NCBI GenBank assembly: GCA_964035545.1
Contig: OZ037767.1
Span: 18,070,281 to 18,134,280 of the forward strand
DNA from: Bugula neritina
Taxonomy: Eukaryota; Bryozoa; Gymnolaemata; Cheilostomatida; Bugulidae
Direction: 5' to 3'
Length of the DNA: 64,000 nt
A program made the translations under genes and the position numbers. Below are positions 57,526-64,000 of the stretch, one piece after another. Under the pieces are notes generated by a model. It had not been told where the DNA came from. It saw only the letters and a list, made by a program, of their open reading frames with translations, and did no database searches. Positions within the stretch are counted from its first letter, which is position 1. Every line of letters begins with the position of its first letter.

Positions 57526-60500
57526 ACTGTAATATACTGAGTTACACTGCAACATACTGCAACATACTGAAATACGCTGTAACATATTGAAACACACTGC
57601 AACACATTGAAATATACTGTAACTCACTGAAATATAGTGTAATAAACGGAAATATACTGTAACATACTGAAACATACCGAAACATGCTAAAATATACTGG
57701 AGCATACCGAGACGTACTGCAACATACTGAAATATACTGCCAGATACTGCAACATACTGAAATACACTGTAACATACTGAAATACACTGCAACATACTGC
57801 AACATACTGCAACATACTGAAATACGGTGTAACATATTGAAATTCATTGCAATACATTGAAATATACTGCAACACACTGAATCATACTACAACATACTGA
57901 AATATACCGCAACATATCGAAGTATATCGTAATATACGGACATGTACTGTAACATACTGAAACATACTGAAACATACTAAAATATACTGGAACATACCGA
58001 AACATACTGCAACATAATGAAATATACTGTACCACGAAATGTACTGTAACATAGTGGAATATACTGTAACACACTGAAATATACTGCAACATACTGAAAT
58101 ACACTGTAACATACTGAAATACACTGCAACATACTACAACATAGTGAAATACACTGCAACATACTGAAATATACTGTGACACACTGAAAGAGACTGCAAC
58201 ATACTGAAATACACTGTAATATACTGATATACACTGCAAAATACTGAAATACCCTGCTACATACTGAAATATACTGCAAGATACTGCAACATACTGAAAT
58301 ACAGTGTAACATACTGAAATACACTGCAACGTACTGCATTATACTGACATACACTGGAACATATTGAAATACACCGCAACAAATTGAAGTATACTGCAAC
58401 ACACAGAAACATACGGCAACATAATGAAATATGCTGTAGCATACTGAAATACACTGCAACACACTGAAGTATACTGCAACATACTGAAATATACTGCAAC
58501 ACACTGCAACTTACTGAAATAGACTAAAACATACTGAAATACACTGCAGAATACTACAACATACTGAAATACACTGTAACATGTTGAAATACACTGCAAC
58601 ACATTGAAATATACTGCAACATACCGAAATATATGGTAAACTACTGAAATATGCTGTGACACATAGAAAAATACTGCAATATACTGAAACATACTGTAAC
58701 ACACTGAAATATACTGCGACATACTGAAAAACACTGTAACATACTGAAACATACTGCAACATACTGAAATACACTGCAACATACTACAACATATTGAAAT
58801 ACACTGCAACACATTGAAATATACTGCAACATACCTAAATATATGGTAATATACTGAAATATACTGTAACATACTGAAATATACTGCAAGATACTGCAAC
58901 ATACTGAAATGCACTTTAACATACTGAAATACACTGCAACATACTGACTTATACTGACATACACTGGAACATATTGAAATACACTGCAACAAATTGAAGT
59001 GTGCTGCAACACACTGAAACATACGGCAACATGCTGAAATATACTGAAATATAATGCAAGATACTGCAACATACTGAAATACACTGTGACATACTGAGAT
59101 ACACTGCAACATACTGCAACATACTGAAACACACTGTAACTTATTGAAATACACTGCAACACATTGAAATATACTGCAACACACCGAAACATACGGCAAC
59201 ATACTGAAATATGATGTAGCATACTGAAATACACTGCAACACACTGAAGTATACTGTAATATACACAAATGTACTGTAACAAACTGAAACATACGTCAAC
59301 ATACTGAAATGTACTGCACCATACTGAAATACACTGTAATATACTGAATTACACTGCGACATACTGCAACATACTAAAATACGCTGTAACATATTGAAAT
59401 ACACTGCAACACATTGAAATATACCGTAACTCACTAAAATATAGTGTTATCAACGGAAATGTACTGTAACATACTGAAACATACTGAAACATACTAAAAT
59501 ATACTGGAGCATACCGAAACGTACTGCAACGTCCTGAAATATACTGCGAGATACTGCAACATACGGAAATACACTGTAACATACTGAAATACACTGCAGA
59601 AAACTACAACATACTGAAATACATTGTAACATGTTGAAATACACTGCGACACATTGAAATATACTGCAACATACCGAAATATATGGTAAACTACTGAAAT
59701 ATGCTGTGACACATAGAAAAATACTGCAATATACTGAAATATACTGTAACACACTGAAATATACTGCGTCATACTGAAAAACACTGTAACATACTGAAAA
59801 ATACTGCAACATCCTGAAATACATCACAACATACTGCAACATATTGAAATACTCTGCAACACAGTGAAATATACTGCAACATACCTAAGTATATGGTAAT
59901 ATACTGAAATATACTGTAACATACTGAAATATACTGCAAGATACTGCAACATACTGAAATGCACTTTAACATACTGAAATACACTGCAACATACTGCAAC
60001 ATACTGCAACATACTGAATTACAGTGTAACATATTGAAACACACTGCAATACATTGAAATATACTGCAACACACTGAAACATACGGCAACATACTCAAAT
60101 ATACTGCAACACATTGAAATATACTGCAACATACTGAAATATAATGCAAGATACTGCAACATACTGAAATACACTGCTACATACTGAAATACACTGCAAC
60201 ATACTGACTTATACTGACATACACTGGAACATATTGGTATACACTGCAACAAATTAAAATATACTGCAACACACTGAAACAGACAGGAACATGCTGAAAT
60301 ATACAGCGACACATTGAAGTATACTGCAACATACTGCAATATACTGAAATATAATGCAAAATACTGCAACATACTGAAATACACTGTGACATACTGAGAT
60401 ACACTGCAACATACTGCAAAATACTGAAATACGCTGTAACTTCTTGAAATACACTGCAACATACTGACTTATAGCCTACTGACATACACTGGAACAACTT

Positions 60501-63500
60501 AAAATACACTGCAACAAATTGAAGTATACTGCAACACACTGAAGTATACTGTAATATACAGAAATGTACTGTAACAAACTGAAACATACGTCAACATACT
60601 GAAAGACACTGCCACATACTGAAATATACTGCAACAAACTGAAATATACTGGAACATACTAAAATACACTGCTACATACTGAAATACACTGTAACATGTT
60701 GAAATACACTGCAACACATCGAAATATACTGCAACACACCGAAACATACAGCAACATACTGAAATACACTGCTACATACTGAAATTTACTGCAACATACT
60801 GCAACATGCTGAAATACACTGTAATATACTGAGTTACACTGCAACATACTGCAACATACTGGAATACGCTGTAACATATTGAAACACACTGCAACACATT
60901 GAAATATACTGTAACTCACTGAAATATAGTGTAATAAACGGAAATATACTGTAACATACTGAAACATACTGAAACATACTAAAATATACTGGAGCATACC
61001 GAGACGTACTGCAACATACTGAAATATACTGCCAGATACTGCAACATACTGAAATACACTGTAACATACTGAACTACACTGCAACATACTGCAACATACT
61101 GCAACATACTGAAATACGGTGTAACATATTGAAATTCACTGCAATACATTGAAATATACTGCAACACACTGAATCATACTGCAACATACTGAAATACACT
61201 GTAACATACTGAAATACACTGCAACATACTGCAACATACTGCAACATACTGAAATACGGTGTAACATATTGAAATTCACTGCAATACATTGAAATATACT
61301 GCAACACACTAAAATATACTGCAACATACTGCAACACACGGAAGTTTGCTGTAGTATGTTAAAATGCACGGCAACATACTGAAATACACTGTAACATTTT
61401 AAAATATACTGTGACACACTGAAATATACTGCAACATACTGAAATACACTGTAACATACTGAAATACACTGCAACATACTGAAATACACTGCTACATACT
61501 GAAATATACTGCAAGATACTGCAACATACTGAAATACAGTGTAGCATACTGAAATACACTGCAACATGCTGCATTATACTGACATACACTGGAACGTATT
61601 GAAACACATTGCAACACATTGAAATATACTGTAACTCACTGAAATATAGTGTAATCAACGGAAATGTACTGTAACATACTGAAACATACTGAAACATACT
61701 AAAATATACTGGAGCATACCGAAACGTACTGCAACATACTGAAATATACTGCGAGATACTGCAACATACTGAAATACACTGTAACATACTGAAATACACT
61801 GCAACATACTGCAACATACTGCAACATACTGAATTACAGTGTAACATATTGAAACACACTGCAATACATTGAAATATACTGCAACACACTGAAACATACT
61901 GCAATATACTGAAATATACTGCAACATATGGAACTGTATCGTAATATACGGACATGTACTGTAACATACTGAAACATACCGAAACATACTGAAATATACT
62001 GGAACATACCGGAACATACTGCAACATAATGAAATATACTGTACCAAACTGAAATATACGGCAAAATACTGGAATATACTGTAACACACTGAAATATACT
62101 GCAACATATTGAAATACACTGTAACATAATGAAATATACTGCAACATACTGCAACATACTGCAACATACTGAAATACACTGTAACATACTGAAATACACT
62201 GCAACATACTACAACATATTGAAATACACTGCAACACATTGAAATATACTGCAACATACCTAAATATATGGTAATATACTGAAATATACTGTAACATACT
62301 GAAATATACTGCAAGATACTGCAACATAGTGAAATGCACTTTAACATATTGAAATACACTGCAACATACTGACTTATACTGACATACACTGGAACATATT
62401 GAAATACACTGCAACAAATTGAAGTATGCTGCAACACACTGAAACATACTGCAACATGCTGGAACATACAGCGAAACATTGAAAAATACTGCAACATACT
62501 GCAATATACTGAAATATAATGCAAGATACTGCAACATACTGAAATACACTGTGACATACTGAGATACACTGCAACATACCGCAACATACTGAAATACACT
62601 GTAACTTATTGAAATACACTGCAACACATTGAAATATACTGCAACACACCGAAACATACGGCAACATACTGAAATGTACTGCACCATACTGAAATACACT
62701 GTAATATACTGAATTACACTGTAACATACTGCAACATACTGAAATACGCTGTAACATATTGAAATACACTGCAACACATTGAAATATACTGTAACTCACT
62801 GAAATATAGTGTAATCAACGGAAATGTACTGTAACATACTGAAACATACTGAACCATACTGAAACATACTAAAATATACTGGAGCATACCGAAACGTACT
62901 GCAACATACTGAAATATACTGCGAGATACTGCAACATACTGAAATACACTGTAACATACTGAAATACACTGCAACATACTGCAACATACTGTAACATACT
63001 GAATTACAGTGTAACATATTGAAACACACTGCAATACATTGAAATATACTGCAACACACTGAAACATACTGCAATATACTGAAATATACTGCAACATATG
63101 GAACTGTATCGTAATATATGGACATGTACTGTAACATACTGAAACATACCGAAACATACTGAAATATACTGGAACATACCGGAACATACTGCAACATAAT
63201 GAAATATACTGTACCAAACTTAAATATACGGCAAAATACTGGAATATACTGTAACACACTGAAATATACTGCAACATATTGAAATACACTGTAACATAAT
63301 GAAATATACTGCAACATACTGCAACATACTGCAACATACTGAAATACACTGTAACATACTGAAATACACTGCAACATACTACAACATATTGAAATACACT
63401 GCAACACATTGAAATATACTGCAACATACCTAAATATATGGTAATATACTGAAATATACTGTAACATACTGAAATATACTGCAAGATACTGCAAGATACT

Positions 63501-64000
63501 GCAACATACTGAAATGCACTTTAACATACTGAAATACACTGCAACATACTGACTTATACTGACATACACTGGAACATATTGGAATACACTGCAACAAATT
63601 GAAGTATGCTGCAACACACTGAAACATACGGCAACATGCTGAAACATACAGCGACACATTGAAATATACTGCAACATACTGCAATATACGGAAATATAAT
63701 GCAAGATACTGCATCATACCGAAATACACTGTGACATACTGAGATACACTGCAACATACTGCAAAATACTGAAATACACTGTAACTTATTGAAATACACT
63801 GCAACACATTGAAATATACTGCAACACACCGAAACATACGGCAACATACTGAAATATGATGTAGCATACTGAAATACACTGCAACACACTGAAGTATACT
63901 GTAATATACACAAATGTACTGTTACAAACTGAAACATACGTCAACATACTGAAATGTACTGCACCATACTGAAATACACTGTAATATACTGAATTACACT
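57526..64000. repeat. 5922-bp higher-order repeat, copy 2, cut by the window end
   Basis: It matches copy 1 at offset 5922 up to about 62200. Beyond that it contains the ~1180-bp segment missing from copy 1, so its offset becomes 7102, as in block G at 28.4-32.5 kb. By that offset the unit should end near 64628, outside the window. From about 61136 it also matches block G copy 1 at offset 32104 to the last base. Confidence 0.85.

Larger units (their letters stand above)
1..64000. repeat. Satellite array, 20-bp unit (two 10-bp halves)
   Basis: The window is a continuous head-to-tail array of the unit actgaaatatactgcaacat and close variants. The A half is usually actgaaatat or actgaaatac; the B half is actgcaacat, actgcaacac or actgtaacat. 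Halves usually alternate, but short runs of one half occur, such as three successive actgcaacat at 1151-1180. I found no stretch, even of 50 bp, lacking the actg-every-10-bp ladder. Orientation is the same throughout, with no inverted segment. The + strand is A- and C-rich. Arrays like this are typical of eukaryotic constitutive heterochromatin; that is general knowledge, and the chromosomal position is not shown here. No gene, tRNA, rRNA, transposon or CRISPR array interrupts it. Confidence 0.98.

Noticed and set aside
1-64000. A repetitive structural protein (silk-like, antifreeze-like or membrane repeat) encoded by the array.
   Set aside because: The peptide repeat is hydrophobic and Cys-rich, but it appears equally in all three frames. 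Single-base and 5-bp register shifts are tolerated freely, which a coding repeat would not allow.
1-64000. CRISPR array, because of regular short repeats.
   Set aside because: There are no unique spacers; the sequence between any two copies of the unit is another copy of the unit. There are no cas genes.
1-64000. Telomeric repeat.
   Set aside because: The unit is 20 bp, mixed in sequence and variable, and is arranged in HORs. No short G-rich telomere motif is present.
1-64000. TATA-like promoters (aatata or tatact in most units) and ribosome binding sites.
   Set aside because: These motifs are part of the repeat unit and occur thousands of times, so they carry no information about a particular start.
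1-64000. tRNA, rRNA or other structured RNA genes.
   Set aside because: I saw no departure from the 10-bp unit long enough to hold one, and no conserved tRNA or rRNA motif.
1-64000. CENP-B box or a known ~170-bp centromeric monomer.
   Set aside because: There is no ~170-bp periodicity and no 17-bp motif of that type that I could see. A centromere role cannot be claimed from this sequence.
1-64000. Pure assembly artefact.
   Set aside because: Copies differ by shared and private substitutions in a consistent genealogical order, which an artefact would not create. Copy number in the near-identical 8348-bp region still needs read support.

Overview
The whole window is one uninterrupted satellite DNA array. 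I see no gene, RNA gene, mobile element or unique-sequence island in it. The basic unit is 20 bp, actgaaatatactgcaacat, made of two related 10-bp halves: an A half, actgaaatay, and a B half, actgcaacay or actgtaacat. Nearly every 10-bp block from base 1 to 64000 is a recognisable variant of one half. By the consensus, G+C is about 30-35 percent, and the + strand is rich in A and C (about 13 of 20 bases). Long satellite of this kind points to eukaryotic heterochromatin (centromeric, pericentromeric or subtelomeric). Nothing here identifies the lineage, because there is no coding or flanking sequence.

The 10/20-bp units are built into nested higher-order repeats (HORs), which I placed by matching variant units between distant positions. 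Boundaries are good to about 10-30 bp. (1) 1-16935: a 5.2-kb HOR in three versions. These are copy A (1-5200), copy B (5201-12470, lengthened by a 2060-bp tandem duplication) and a shortened copy C (12471-16935). (2) 15350-24523: two copies of a 4587-bp unit, each containing a 1863-bp repeat. (3) 24524-28368: a mosaic of pieces seen elsewhere in the window. (4) 28369-32498: a 4.1-kb block with an internal ~1.2-kb duplication, which reappears at 54541 and 60463. (5) 32700-35040: another copy of the 20.1-22.5 kb block. (6) 33532-55260: an 8348-bp HOR, two full copies and a partial third, each full copy holding a 3352-bp tandem repeat. (7) 51604-64000: a 5922-bp repeat, second copy running off the window.

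The 10-bp register is broken at only 34 places in 64 kb. These fall into five classes: a 5-bp insertion at 16 places, two kinds of 1-bp deletion at 8 and 3 places, a 3-bp deletion at 6 places, and one 84-bp net deletion. Counting them reproduces the register from the first base to the last. All other length changes that I traced are multiples of 10 bp. Each recurrent shift recurs within equivalent HOR positions, so it probably arose once and was amplified.

Every long open frame lies on the minus strand and follows from the repeat. The reverse complement of the 20-mer contains no stop triplet in any frame, and because 20 is not a multiple of 3, all three minus frames read the same 20-residue period (MLQYISVCCSIFQYVAVYFS). 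The + strand has tga in every A half and is closed in all frames. I therefore annotate repeats only and call no CDS.
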